Assembly: GCF_047971185.1 (NCBI RefSeq)
Contig: NZ_JBKDZH010000042.1
Span: 1-64,000 of the forward strand
Direction: 5' to 3'
Source: Kluyvera sp047971185
GTDB lineage: Bacteria > Pseudomonadota > Gammaproteobacteria > Enterobacterales > Enterobacteriaceae
Length of the DNA: 64,000 nt
Positions within the stretch are counted from its first letter, which is position 1. Every line of letters begins with the position of its first letter. The translations under genes and the position numbers were made by a program. The notes beneath the pieces were generated by a model. That model did no database searches and was not told the DNA's origin. It worked only from the letters and a program-made list of their open reading frames with translations. Shown piece after piece: positions 8,062-15,671 of this stretch.

Positions 8062-10902
8062 ATGACGCCGCTTTCTTCGCAGTTACAGCAGCACTGGCAA
8101 ACGCTCCTCGATCGCGCCCCGGACGATGTTCCCCTCGGGGCGTTGAGTGCCGAAGCGCAGGCCGTTTGCACCTTCAGTGATTTTGTTCAGCAAAGTTTAA
8201 CGGCGCATCCCGAGTGGCTGGCGTCGCTGGAAAGCGAGCCGCCGCAGGCGGACGAGTGGCGGCAGTACGCGGGCTGGCTGCAGGCCGAGCTGGCGGAGGT
8301 TTACGACGAAGCGGCGCTGATGCGCGCGCTGCGTCTGTTCCGTCGCCGGATCATGGTGCGTATCGCCTGGTCACAGGCGCTGTCGCAGGTTTCCGAAGAA
8401 GATACGCTCCAGCAGCTTAGCCATCTGGCGGAGACGCTGATCGTCAGCGCCCGCAACTGGCTGTATGACGCCTGCTGCCGCGAGTGGGGCACGCCGTGTA
8501 GCGCCGACGGCGTTCCGCAGCCGCTGCTGATTCTCGGCATGGGCAAGCTCGGTGGCGGCGAGCTGAACTTCTCTTCCGATATCGATCTGATCTTTGCCTG
8601 GCCGGAGCACGGCAGCACCCAGGGCGGGCGGCGTGAGCTGGATAACGCCCAGTTCTTCACCCGCCTGGGGCAGCGGTTAATTAAAGTGCTCGACCAGCCC
8701 ACCCAGGACGGTTTTGTCTACCGCGTGGATATGCGCCTGCGGCCGTTCGGCGACAGCGGCCCGCTGGTGCTGAGCTTTGCGGCGCTGGAAGATTATTACC
8801 AGGAGCAGGGGCGCGACTGGGAGCGCTACGCGATGGTGAAAGCGCGCATCATGGGCGATGACGATGGCGTTTACACCAGCGAGCTGCGCGCGATGCTGCG
8901 GCCCTTTGTCTTCCGTCGCTATATCGACTTCAGCGTGATTCAGTCTCTGCGCAACATGAAAGGGATGATCACCCGCGAAGTGCGTCGTCGTGGCTTGAAG
9001 GACAACATCAAGCTGGGCGCGGGCGGCATTCGCGAAATCGAGTTTATCGTTCAGGTCTTCCAGTTGATTCGCGGTGGCCGCGAGCCGACGCTGCAAAGCC
9101 GTTCGCTGCTACCGACGTTGACCGCCATTGAGGCGCTCAATCTGCTGTCAGAAAACGATGCGCAGGTGCTGCGTGAAGCGTATCTGTTCCTGCGTCGCCT
9201 GGAAAACCTGCTGCAAAGTATTAACGACGAGCAGACGCAAACGCTGCCCGGCGACGATCTTAACCGTGCGCGTCTGGCGTGGGGCATGCATTTTGCCGAC
9301 TGGGAGACACTCACGGAACGGCTGGATGCGCTGATGGCGCAGGTGCGACGGGTGTTTAACGAGCTTATCGGCGATGATGAAGAAAGTTCGCAGGAAGAGC
9401 AGTTGTCGGAGTCCTGGCGTGAACTGTGGCAGGACACGCTGCAGGAGGATGATTCACCGGCTGTGCTGATTCACCTTAGCGACGACGATCGTCATCGCGT
9501 GTTGTCGCAGATTGCCGATTTCCGCAAAGAGCTGGATAAGCGTACCATCGGCCCGCGCGGGCGTCAGGTGCTGGATTCACTGATGCCGCATCTGCTCAGC
9601 GAAGTGTGCGCCCGCGAGGACGCGCTGGTGCTGCTGTCGCGCATTACGCCGCTGCTGAGCGGCATCGTCACCCGAACGACCTATCTGGAGCTGCTGAGCG
9701 AGTACCCCGGTACGCTGAAGCATCTGATTCGCCTGTGTGCGGCTTCGCCGATGGTGGCCAGCCAGCTGGCGCGCTATCCGCTGCTGCTGGACGAACTGCT
9801 TGACCCGAACACGCTGTACCAGCCGACGGCTACCGACGCCTATCGCGACGAACTGCGCCAGTATCTGCTGCGCGTGCCGGAAGAAGACGAAGAGCAACAG
9901 CTGGAAGCACTGCGTCAGTTTAAACAGGCGCAGCTGCTGCACATTGCGGCGGCCGATATCGCTGGCACGCTGCCGGTCATGAAGGTCAGTGACCACTTAA
10001 CCTGGCTGGCCGAGGCGATGATTGACGCTGTGGTGCAGCAGGCGTGGGTGCAAATGGTGGCGCGCTACGGCCAGCCGACCCACCTGCGTGAACGCTCCGG
10101 TCGCGGTTTTGCGGTGATTGGCTATGGCAAGCTGGGCGGCTGGGAGCTAGGCTACAGCTCGGATCTCGACCTGGTGTTCCTGCACGACTGCCCGATGGAT
10201 GCGATGACCGACGGCGAGCGCGAGATTGACGGCCGCCAGTTCTATCTGCGACTGGCGCAGCGCATTATGCACCTGTTCAGCACCCGTACGTCATCCGGTA
10301 TTTTGTATGAAGTGGATGCCCGTCTGCGCCCGTCCGGTGCGGCCGGGATGCTGGTGACGACCGCCGAAGCGTTTGCCGATTATCAGCAGAACGAAGCGTG
10401 GACCTGGGAGCATCAGGCGTTGGTGCGCGCCCGCGTGGTGTATGGCGATCCGCAGCTTCAGCAGCAGTTTGATGCGATCCGTCGTCAGATCCTGACCAAT
10501 GCGCGCGACGGCGCGGCGCTGCAAACCGAAGTCCGTGAGATGCGGGAAAAAATGCGCGCTCACCTCGGCGGCAAGCAGCGTGACCGTTTTGACATTAAAA
10601 CCGACGCTGGCGGTATCACCGATATTGAGTTTATTACCCAGTATCTGGTGCTGCGCTATGCCCACGAGAAGCCGAAGCTGACCCGCTGGTCGGATAACGT
10701 GCGCATCCTCGAACTGCTGGCGCAAAACGACATTATGGATGAGCAGGAAGCGCAGGCGTTAACCCGCGCTTACACCACGCTGCGCGATGCGTTACATCAC
10801 CTGGCGCTTCAGGAGCTGCCGGGCAATGTGGATCTGGCGAGCTTCGTTAAAGAGCGCGAGCTGGTGAGCGCCAGCTGGCAGAAGTGGCTGGTTCAACCGT
10901 GA
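8062..10902 (+). CDS. glnE: Glutamine synthetase adenylyltransferase/adenylyl-removing enzyme
   Basis: GlnE adjusts glutamine synthetase activity by adding or removing AMP on its subunits, in response to PII and glutamine. The 946-residue protein has the expected duplicated nucleotidyltransferase domains. The N-terminal deadenylylating site shows GMGKLGGGELNFSSDIDL at about residues 159-176. The C-terminal adenylylating site shows GYGKLGGWELGYSSDLDL at about 687-704. Each copy is followed by its GAGGIREIEF or DAGGITDIEF partner motif. It is flanked by ygiF and hldE as in E. coli. Confidence 0.98.
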   Translation: MTPLSSQLQQHWQTLLDRAPDDVPLGALSAEAQAVCTFSDFVQQSLTAHPEWLASLESEPPQADEWRQYAGWLQAELAEVYDEAALMRALRLFRRRIMVRIAWSQALSQVSEEDTLQQLSHLAETLIVSARNWLYDACCREWGTPCSADGVPQPLLILGMGKLGGGELNFSSDIDLIFAWPEHGSTQGGRRELDNAQFFTRLGQRLIKVLDQPTQDGFVYRVDMRLRPFGDSGPLVLSFAALEDYYQEQGRDWERYAMVKARIMGDDDGVYTSELRAMLRPFVFRRYIDFSVIQSLRNMKGMITREVRRRGLKDNIKLGAGGIREIEFIVQVFQLIRGGREPTLQSRSLLPTLTAIEALNLLSENDAQVLREAYLFLRRLENLLQSINDEQTQTLPGDDLNRARLAWGMHFADWETLTERLDALMAQVRRVFNELIGDDEESSQEEQLSESWRELWQDTLQEDDSPAVLIHLSDDDRHRVLSQIADFRKELDKRTIGPRGRQVLDSLMPHLLSEVCAREDALVLLSRITPLLSGIVTRTTYLELLSEYPGTLKHLIRLCAASPMVASQLARYPLLLDELLDPNTLYQPTATDAYRDELRQYLLRVPEEDEEQQLEALRQFKQAQLLHIAAADIAGTLPVMKVSDHLTWLAEAMIDAVVQQAWVQMVARYGQPTHLRERSGRGFAVIGYGKLGGWELGYSSDLDLVFLHDCPMDAMTDGEREIDGRQFYLRLAQRIMHLFSTRTSSGILYEVDARLRPSGAAGMLVTTAEAFADYQQNEAWTWEHQALVRARVVYGDPQLQQQFDAIRRQILTNARDGAALQTEVREMREKMRAHLGGKQRDRFDIKTDAGGITDIEFITQYLVLRYAHEKPKLTRWSDNVRILELLAQNDIMDEQEAQALTRAYTTLRDALHHLALQELPGNVDLASFVKERELVSASWQKWLVQP

Positions 10903-10949
10903 AATGTGCTATTATCGCGCGAAAATTTTGATTCTCTCAGGAGACACGA

Positions 10950-12383
10950 ATGAAAGTGACGCTGCCGGAATTTGAACGTGCAGGAGTGATGGTGGTTGGC
11001 GACGTGATGCTGGATCGCTACTGGTATGGCCCAACCAGCCGTATTTCCCCGGAAGCCCCGGTACCGGTGGTTAAGGTGGAAACGATCGAAGAGCGTCCCG
11101 GCGGCGCGGCGAACGTGGCTATGAACATCGCTTCCCTGGGCGCGAATTCTCGTCTCGTGGGCCTGACCGGCATTGATGATGCTGCGCGCGCGCTGAACAA
11201 AGCGCTGGCTGACGTGAACGTCAAATGTGATTTCGTCTCTGTGCCGACGCACCCGACCATCACCAAGCTGCGCGTGCTGTCGCGCAACCAGCAGCTGATT
11301 CGTCTTGATTTCGAAGAAGGTTTTGCCGGTGTGGATCCGCAGCCGCTGCACGACCGTATCCAGAGCGGCCTGCCGAACGTGGGCGCGCTGGTGCTTTCCG
11401 ACTACGCCAAGGGCGCGCTGGAAAGCGTGCAGCAGATGATTAAGCTGGCGCGTCAGGCGAAAGTACCGGTATTGATCGATCCGAAAGGGACTGATTTTGA
11501 ACGCTATCGCGGCGCGACGCTGCTGACGCCGAACCTGTCCGAGTTCGAAGCGGTAGTGGGTAAATGTAAAAGCGAAGAAGAGCTGGTTGAGCGCGGCATG
11601 AAATTGATTGCTGATTTCGATCTTGCCGCGTTGTTAGTGACTCGCTCCGAGCAGGGCATGACGCTGCTGCAGCCAGGCAAAGCACCGCTGCATCAGCCAA
11701 CCCAGGCACAGGAAGTGTACGACGTCACTGGTGCCGGTGATACGGTGATTGGCGTGCTGGCGGCAACGCTGGCTTCCGGTAAAACCCTGGAAGAGGCCTG
11801 CTTCTTCGCTAACGCGGCGGCGGGCGTGGTGGTCGGTAAGCTGGGTACCTCTACCGTTTCTCCTATCGAACTGGAAAACGCCGTGCGCGGTCGTGCCGAT
11901 ACTGGTTTTGGCGTGATGAGCGAAGAAGAATTGAAGCAGGCGGTCGCCGCCGCGCGTCGTCGCGGTGAGAAAGTCGTGATGACCAACGGCGTGTTCGACA
12001 TTCTGCATGCGGGCCACGTCTCTTATCTGGCTAACGCGCGTAAGCTTGGCGATCGCCTGATCGTGGCGGTTAACAGCGACGCTTCAACGAAACGTCTGAA
12101 AGGCGAGTCGCGTCCGGTTAACCCGCTGGATCAGCGGATGATCGTGCTGGGTGCGCTGGAGTCGGTCGACTGGGTGGTGTCGTTTGAAGAAGATACGCCG
12201 CAGCGCCTGATTGCCGGGATCCTGCCGGATCGTCTGGTGAAGGGCGGCGACTATAAGCCAGAACAAATTGCCGGGAGCGAAGAAGTGTGGGCGAACGGCG
12301 GTGAAGTGCTGGTGCTGAATTTTGAAGATGGTTGTTCGACCACCAACATTATTAAGAAGATTCAGAAGGATAGCGGGAAGTAA
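10950..12383 (+). CDS. hldE: Bifunctional heptose kinase/adenylyltransferase
   Basis: HldE phosphorylates D-glycero-D-manno-heptose 7-phosphate and later adenylylates heptose 1-phosphate, making the ADP-heptose precursor for the lipopolysaccharide inner core. The 477-residue protein has an N-terminal PfkB-type kinase domain with DVTGAGDT at about residues 258-265, and a C-terminal nucleotidyltransferase domain with GVFDILHAGH at about 347-356. A good ribosome-binding site (CAGGAGA) lies ahead of the ATG. It is 47 bases after glnE. In E. coli a fimbrial cluster, glgS and yqiJK lie downstream; here ubiK follows directly. Confidence 0.98.
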   Translation: MKVTLPEFERAGVMVVGDVMLDRYWYGPTSRISPEAPVPVVKVETIEERPGGAANVAMNIASLGANSRLVGLTGIDDAARALNKALADVNVKCDFVSVPTHPTITKLRVLSRNQQLIRLDFEEGFAGVDPQPLHDRIQSGLPNVGALVLSDYAKGALESVQQMIKLARQAKVPVLIDPKGTDFERYRGATLLTPNLSEFEAVVGKCKSEEELVERGMKLIADFDLAALLVTRSEQGMTLLQPGKAPLHQPTQAQEVYDVTGAGDTVIGVLAATLASGKTLEEACFFANAAAGVVVGKLGTSTVSPIELENAVRGRADTGFGVMSEEELKQAVAAARRRGEKVVMTNGVFDILHAGHVSYLANARKLGDRLIVAVNSDASTKRLKGESRPVNPLDQRMIVLGALESVDWVVSFEEDTPQRLIAGILPDRLVKGGDYKPEQIAGSEEVWANGGEVLVLNFEDGCSTTNIIKKIQKDSGK

Positions 12384-12387
12384 CGCT

Positions 12388-12484
12388 TCGCGCTTCCCCT
12401 CACCCCGGCCCTCTCCCCAAAGGGGCGAGGGAGAAAACCGAACGGTCCCCTCTCCCTTTTGGTGAGAGGGTTAGGGTGAGGGGG
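12388..12484. repeat. Palindromic CCCTCTCCC-type intergenic repeat
   Basis: Two arms, CCCCTCACCCCGGCCCTC on the left and its relative GAGGGTTAGGGTGAGGGG on the right, form a long stem. Inside it are two smaller hairpins, CTCTCCCCAAAGGGGCGAG and CCCTCTCCCTTTTGGTGAGAG. This family of dispersed palindromic elements occurs between genes in many enterobacteria. Here it lies between the convergent hldE and ubiK and could act as a bidirectional transcription or mRNA-decay barrier. Confidence 0.75.
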
Positions 12485-12493
12485 CAGTTCTGA

Positions 12494-12763
12494 TTACTCT
12501 TTTTCTTCAGCAACTGGCGCCGCGTCGCGGTTTTCCAGCTCGCTAATCCGCTGCTCCAGCAGCGCCAGCTTTTCACGGGTGCGCAGAAGCACCTGCGTTT
12601 GTACGTCAAACTCTTCGCGGCTCACCACATCAAGGCGCGTCAGCTGAGACTGGATCACCTGGCGAACTTTCTTCTCTACGTCATCCCCGAACTCACGCAG
12701 CCCTTTCGGCATGGATTCGTGAACCTGGCGGGCGATTTGTTCAATTTTCTTCGGGTCGATCAT
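12494..12763 (-). CDS. ubiK: Ubiquinone biosynthesis accessory factor UbiK
   Basis: UbiK (YqiC) helps assemble ubiquinone under aerobic conditions, acting with UbiJ on lipid intermediates. The ATG at 12,763 gives MIDPKKIEQIARQVHES and 89 residues. The rest matches the BMFP family: an amphipathic N-terminal helix and a coiled coil (REKLALLEQRISELE). The last residues (NRDAAPVAEEKE) differ from and are shorter than E. coli. It is divergent from ribB with the riboswitch between them. Confidence 0.93.
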   Translation of the reverse strand: MIDPKKIEQIARQVHESMPKGLREFGDDVEKKVRQVIQSQLTRLDVVSREEFDVQTQVLLRTREKLALLEQRISELENRDAAPVAEEKE

Positions 12764-12849
12764 CTCTGTTTCCCTGATTCTGTCGGCATTACCGCTATTG
12801 TAGTGTCTTCTCCCGATACGATAAACCAGAATTGTTCGAAGCTTATGCA

Positions 12850-12878
12850 TTGCCGAAGATAATCATTAGCGTTATAGT
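12850..12878 (+). promoter_or_regulatory. Predicted sigma-70 promoter of ribB
   Basis: TTGCCG (12,850-12,855) and TATAGT (12,873-12,878) are separated by 17 bases. Transcription would start near 12,885, right at the 5' edge of the FMN riboswitch, which supports the call. Confidence 0.75.
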
Positions 12879-12885
12879 GAGTACG

Positions 12886-13033
12886 CTTATTCTCAGGGCG
12901 GGGCGAAATTCCCCACCGGCGGTAAATCAGCTACGGCTGAAAGCCCGCGAGCGCTTCAGATCCAATCTGAAGGTCAGCAGATCCGGTGTAATTCCGGGGC
13001 CGACGGTTAAAGTCCGGATGGGAGAGAGTAACG
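12886..13033 (+). ncRNA. FMN riboswitch (RFN element) of ribB
   Basis: All conserved blocks of the RFN element are present in order: CAGGGCGGGG, ATTCCCCACCGGCGGTAAA, AGCCCGCGAGCG, then CAGATCCGGTGTAATTCCGG, GGCCGACGGTTAAAGTC and GGATGGGAGAGAGTAACG. It senses flavin mononucleotide and lowers ribB expression when FMN is plentiful. In E. coli the same leader also accumulates as a small RNA called sroG. About 104 bases of expression platform lie between it and the ribB start codon. Confidence 0.97.
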
Positions 13034-13137
13034 ATCCAGTTGGGTTTAGCCCGCTCGCGTTATCTATTTGCCGTTTATCGGCACTCCTAAGACTGCCCTG
13101 ATTCTGGTAACCATAATTTTAATGAGGTTTTTTTACC

Positions 13138-13791
13138 ATGAATCAGACGCTACTTTCCTCTTTTGGTACTCCGTTCGAACGCGTTGAAAACGCACTGATT
13201 GCCCTGCGCGAAGGCCGCGGCGCGATGGTGCTGGACGACGAAGATCGCGAGAACGAAGGCGACATGATCTTTGCCGCCGAAAACATGACCGTTGAACAAA
13301 TGGCGCTGACTATCCGTCACGGTAGCGGCATCGTTTGTCTGTGTCTGACCGACGAACGTCGTAAACAGCTGGATCTGCCGATGATGGTGGACAACAACAC
13401 CAGCGCCTACGGTACCGGTTTTACCGTCACCATCGAAGCGGCGCACGGCGTCACCACCGGCGTTTCCGCCGCTGACCGCCTGACCACCGTTCGTGCGGCG
13501 ATCGCTGATAACGCGAAACCGTCCGACCTCAACCGTCCGGGCCACGTATTCCCGCTGCGCGCGCAGCCGGGCGGCGTTCTGACCCGCGGTGGCCACACCG
13601 AAGCGACTATCGATCTGGTGAGCCTTGCCGGCTTCAAGCCCGCTGGCGTACTGTGTGAGCTGACCAACGACGATGGCAGCATGGCGCGCGCGCCGGAGTG
13701 CATCAAGTTTGCGCAAGAACACAATATGGCGCTGGTGACCATTGAAGATCTGGTGGCTTACCGTCGTGAGCACGAGCGTAAAGCAAGCTAA
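13138..13791 (+). CDS. ribB: 3,4-dihydroxy-2-butanone 4-phosphate synthase
   Basis: RibB converts ribulose 5-phosphate to formate and the four-carbon unit of riboflavin. The 217-residue protein is the single-domain form, without a GTP cyclohydrolase II fusion. The acidic metal-binding loop is DDEDRENEGD with D33, E38 and E40 near the N-terminus, and the second metal/substrate segment is RGGHTEATIDL. The start codon follows a short GAGG site. It is controlled by the upstream FMN riboswitch. In E. coli its downstream neighbour is zupT; here a fimbrial operon intervenes. Confidence 0.98.
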   Translation: MNQTLLSSFGTPFERVENALIALREGRGAMVLDDEDRENEGDMIFAAENMTVEQMALTIRHGSGIVCLCLTDERRKQLDLPMMVDNNTSAYGTGFTVTIEAAHGVTTGVSAADRLTTVRAAIADNAKPSDLNRPGHVFPLRAQPGGVLTRGGHTEATIDLVSLAGFKPAGVLCELTNDDGSMARAPECIKFAQEHNMALVTIEDLVAYRREHERKAS

Positions 13792-13803
13792 GTGCCATTC
13801 TGC

Positions 13804-13855
13804 TGACGCCGGGAGAGATCCCGGCGTCGCTGCGCTTGGCCGGGCTACACCGGGC
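13804..13855. repeat. REP-type palindrome after ribB
   Basis: GACGCCGGGA and TCCCGGCGTC form a perfect 10-base-pair hairpin (13,804-13,827), followed by the REP-like tail CTGCGCTTGGCCGGGCTACA. It separates ribB from the convergent fimbrial operon and likely serves as an mRNA 3'-end barrier. Confidence 0.8.
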
Positions 13856-14929
13856 CTAGTTATAGTTAATCTTAAATAGCACCACCGATTCGAAGTGCCC
13901 CACCTTAACGTCCTCCCCCGTCACTTTAGATAACTCAGCCGTATAGTCCTGCTTCACGGAAAGCTGTGAGCCGGTAAAATCGGCATACTCCGCGTACTGG
14001 TTAAAGGTGCTGAGCGAATTGTCGCTGGCATTGCGAATTTGTAGCTGCAGGCCGTTGCCAATCAGCAGTGCGGTATCGTCGTCGCCCAGCGTTTCAGTGG
14101 TATAGAACGACGACAACACCTTAAAGCCGTCGGTGCACATGCCGTCCTGGCTTTTGGTGGTGGTGATGGAGAATTCGCGAGCCATGGCGCCGCTGGCAAT
14201 TTCGTACGGGTTAAACGAGCCAAAATCAATCACCTGATTGGCCGGGTTAATATCAAAGCTTACGCTGCAATCGAGTACGCGGATATTTTCCAGACCGTTG
14301 ACGTGGTATTTGAGGTTGTAGGCGTCCGGGCTTTGGTTCCAGCCGTCGGCGCCGTCAAACTGCACTAGCGTAAAGTCGCCCAGCGTACTCTGATAATCAT
14401 GCGCGGGTATGGCTTTTAGCTTTACATACAACCGCATACGGGCGATAAAAGTGCGCGAATAGTGGGTGTCGTCGGCGTTTTGGCTGCACAGTCGACCTTC
14501 CCATCCCGATGCTCTGATCTGATCGGCGGTAAATTTTTCGTAGTAGACATTATCGATGCAGGTGTTGGTATCGATGCCTACCGCGCCCTGCGTGGAGTCA
14601 TAGTCGACGCCCGCGTAGGTGACGCCAAGCTGATAGTACGGATCGTCGACCGAGGAATAGGGATTTAACCATGCGTACACGTGCTCGCCGACGCGAACGC
14701 CGCCTTCCGTTCTATCGCCGTTGTCGCAGTACACGGGCACTTTGATATCGCCGCTTTCCCAAATTTTATCGCCAACCTGGGCATTATTGGGCACGGCAAA
14801 CTCATCGATGGTTTGATACTTCTCGGTGGGGCCGCCAGAGGCGCCAAGATAGCAGTGTACCGCCCACGCCGCCTGAAAAGGGCCAAACAGCAGCGCCAGC
14901 AGCAGCAGTGAGGAAAGTCGACGGATCAT
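13856..14929 (-). CDS. Fimbrial tip adhesin-like protein
   Basis: This is the last gene of a four-gene chaperone-usher operon. The 357-residue product has a signal peptide (LLLLALLFGPFQAAWA), a long N-terminal region with paired cysteines that is not recognised, and a C-terminal pilin-like domain beginning near LDCSVSFDINPANQVIDFGS. It ends in the alternating hydrophobic strand VVLFKINYN expected for donor-strand exchange. Two-domain size, position and pilin domain fit a tip adhesin. The receptor cannot be predicted. Its ATG overlaps the chaperone stop by four bases (ATGA), so translation is likely coupled. An alternative is a long minor subunit. Confidence 0.82.
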   Translation of the reverse strand: MIRRLSSLLLLALLFGPFQAAWAVHCYLGASGGPTEKYQTIDEFAVPNNAQVGDKIWESGDIKVPVYCDNGDRTEGGVRVGEHVYAWLNPYSSVDDPYYQLGVTYAGVDYDSTQGAVGIDTNTCIDNVYYEKFTADQIRASGWEGRLCSQNADDTHYSRTFIARMRLYVKLKAIPAHDYQSTLGDFTLVQFDGADGWNQSPDAYNLKYHVNGLENIRVLDCSVSFDINPANQVIDFGSFNPYEIASGAMAREFSITTTKSQDGMCTDGFKVLSSFYTTETLGDDDTALLIGNGLQLQIRNASDNSLSTFNQYAEYADFTGSQLSVKQDYTAELSKVTGEDVKVGHFESVVLFKINYN

Positions 14930-15657
14930 TTTTTAGCCTCCGGCACGGTAAAGGTACAGACGCCGTGGCAGTTCAGCAGTAGCATCCGCAGCGCGCCGTA
15001 GTCATCCATATAACCGAGATAGAAACCTGGCCCGCCGTTCGCCCCGACATTCAGGCTGGCAGAGCCGAACGGCGCAAGCATGGTGGTTTTAAACCCAGGG
15101 AGCACGCCGCGCAGATCGTGGCCCAGGTAGGCCAACGTAATGTAGTAGGGGGTTGGGTTGGCGATTTGCAGGGTTTTGCCACTCAGCCTGAACGTCATGG
15201 CGTGTTCCGTCAGGTCGCCTGGCTTTTTCTTTAGCGCCGTCGGACGCCAGAACATTTTTATTTTGGACTGCATCGCCACCTGCACTACGGCATGATTATC
15301 GCCGGCATCAGGCGCGGGTGGAATTTCGCGAATATTGTAGTAAAACAGCGATTCCCGATCGGCGGGCAGCGTGGCGACGCTACCCTGCTTGACGATGCGT
15401 ACCTGAGTCACCGCGCCCGGCTCCAGCCGCTGCATTGGCGGCAGCGCGGCAAAAAAGGCATCGCTCTTTGTGCCCTTTTCATCTTCAATCCACGAGTAGG
15501 CCAGATAGGGAAGCTCTTTGCTGGCGTTGGTGAGCTTCAGGCTTGCCGCTTTGCTGGCGGCGTTGAAAATCACCCGGGTACGATCCGGCGAGACGGCGGC
15601 CTGCCCGGTGAGTGAGAGGGCGAGCAGTAGCCAGAGGAGTCCTTTCATATGCGTCAT
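14926..15657 (-). CDS. Periplasmic fimbrial chaperone
   Basis: It binds newly exported pilin subunits in the periplasm, completes their fold and delivers them to the usher. Starting at 15,657 (AAGGA seven bases upstream) it is 243 residues with a signal peptide MTHMKGLLWLLLALSLTGQA. The PapD-like features are present: the N-terminal arginine in DRTRVIFN, the FYYNIREIPP signature, and the strand SKIKMFWRP holding the conserved lysine. The interval around IPPAPDAGDNH is short, which suggests the FGS class that builds rod-like pili. The usher stop lies 14 bases upstream and the adhesin overlaps downstream. Confidence 0.9.
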   Translation of the reverse strand: MTHMKGLLWLLLALSLTGQAAVSPDRTRVIFNAASKAASLKLTNASKELPYLAYSWIEDEKGTKSDAFFAALPPMQRLEPGAVTQVRIVKQGSVATLPADRESLFYYNIREIPPAPDAGDNHAVVQVAMQSKIKMFWRPTALKKKPGDLTEHAMTFRLSGKTLQIANPTPYYITLAYLGHDLRGVLPGFKTTMLAPFGSASLNVGANGGPGFYLGYMDDYGALRMLLLNCHGVCTFTVPEAKK

Positions 15658-15671
15658 TTCTTCATCCTTAA

